The notes beneath the pieces are model-generated. The model did no database searches, was not told the origin of the DNA, and was given only the letters and a program-made list of their open reading frames with translations. A stretch of 34,432 nucleotides of DNA from Candidatus Hydrogenedentota bacterium (lineage in GTDB: Bacteria; Hydrogenedentota; Hydrogenedentia; Hydrogenedentales; CAITNO01), in assembly GCA_012730105.1 (NCBI GenBank), contig JAAYBJ010000330.1, positions 1 through 34,432 of the forward strand, given 5' to 3'. Both the position numbers and the translations under genes were made by a program. Below are positions 34,173 through 34,432 of the stretch, one piece after another. The first letter of the stretch is position 1, and each line of letters opens with the position of its first letter.

Positions 34173-34432
34173 TTACCGGTTTCTGGCTTGCAAGCACATG
34201 CGGGTCATACGCTCTCGCAGGCCTCCCTGTTCGAGAAACTCCCTTTCCAGTGTCCTCAGCTGCCTGTCAATAAGGAAATTGGCCTGATGGATAAGGCAGA
34301 TGGCAATGTTGGCAACCACAGCAGCGGGACGGGTCTCCACAAATTCCCGATACAGCGCGTAGGTTTGAGGCGTCTGCCGGCCCAGGTTGCGGACATACTG
34401 GGCCTCTTTTGAATTTTTATCCCACAGGGGCA
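34173..34432 (-). CDS. Four-helix-bundle suffix-domain protein, 3' end only
   Basis: Only the last 85 residues lie in the window. They read LIHQANFLIDRQLRTLE followed by EFLEQGGLRERMTRM before the stop (TAA, 34175-34173). That is the C-terminal 'suffix' of a protein family built on an rRNA intervening-sequence-like four-helix bundle, recalled from TIGR04258-type proteins. The N-terminal part and start are outside. The preceding block LWDKNSKEAQYVRNLGRQTP fits that group. Function is unknown. It is convergent with pyrC. Confidence 0.7.
   Translation of the reverse strand, partial: PLWDKNSKEAQYVRNLGRQTPQTYALYREFVETRPAAVVANIAICLIHQANFLIDRQLRTLEREFLEQGGLRERMTRMCLQARNR

Noticed and set aside
34157-34179. 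CCGGTA...TACCGG inverted repeat after pyrC
   Set aside because: Only a 6-base stem with an 11-base loop and no following T-run on either strand; too weak to call a terminator.

Overview
The window comes from the chromosome of a GC-rich, Gram-negative, free-living bacterium. The double membrane is inferred from a LolCDE/MacB-type ABC transporter coupled to an outer-membrane beta-barrel, several lipoproteins and an Lgt. The mix of a Tat-exported Gfo/Idh/MocA oxidoreductase, a large secreted HEAT-repeat protein, a zinc ribbon-Ser/Thr kinase-FGE-like fusion, an Lgt of the 'GRIGCFLNGCC' type, PyrR beside PyrB/PyrC, and degenerate intergenic repeats resembles Hydrogenedentota, Planctomycetota or related deep lineages. 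That placement is inference, not proof. There are no rRNA or tRNA genes, CRISPR arrays, transposases or phage genes that I can see.

Layout. 1-4188: an operon of two FtsX-type permeases (the first cut by the window edge), their ATPase and a beta-barrel protein, all overlapping by a few bases. 4262-7208: an AT-richer insert-like stretch with a hicBA toxin-antitoxin pair (minus strand) and two tandem paralogous multi-pass membrane proteins of unknown function, each with its own near-consensus sigma70 promoter. 7348-8022 (minus): a lysophospholipid-acyltransferase-like protein. 8364-12360: a Tat-exported oxidoreductase followed by a HEAT-repeat protein. 12651-17177 (minus): a GT-C glycosyltransferase/TPR fusion, and upstream of it the kinase-FGE-like fusion. 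17447-18310: lgt. 18337-19635 (minus): a small lipoprotein and dprA. 19757-20818: mtnA. 20904-27818: phoH, pgpH-like, ybeY and two CNNM/CorC-type proteins, the classic phoH-ybeY-corC neighbourhood. 27977-30886: a zinc-ribbon methyltransferase, a lipoprotein and rlmN. 31220-34137: pyrR-pyrB-pyrC for the early steps of pyrimidine synthesis. 34173 to the end (minus): the C-terminus of a four-helix-bundle-suffix protein cut by the window edge.

Themes. Many genes concern the envelope: lipid or lipoprotein trafficking (ABC operon), lipoprotein maturation (lgt), lipid acylation, glycosyl transfer, and ion or c-di-AMP homeostasis (CNNM, PgpH). A second theme is RNA maturation and translation (ybeY, rlmN, phoH). 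Intergenic DNA carries recurrent signals: extended -10 promoters (TGnTATAAT-like), two loci with related degenerate purine-rich repeats, including inverted CACGGA triads with identical 9/10-nt spacing, and a GATAGY hexamer array. I found no clear new defence system. The best leads are the paralogous membrane pair with its twin promoters, the inverted CACGGA triads, and the kinase-FGE-like fusion that lacks the FGE catalytic cysteine pair.
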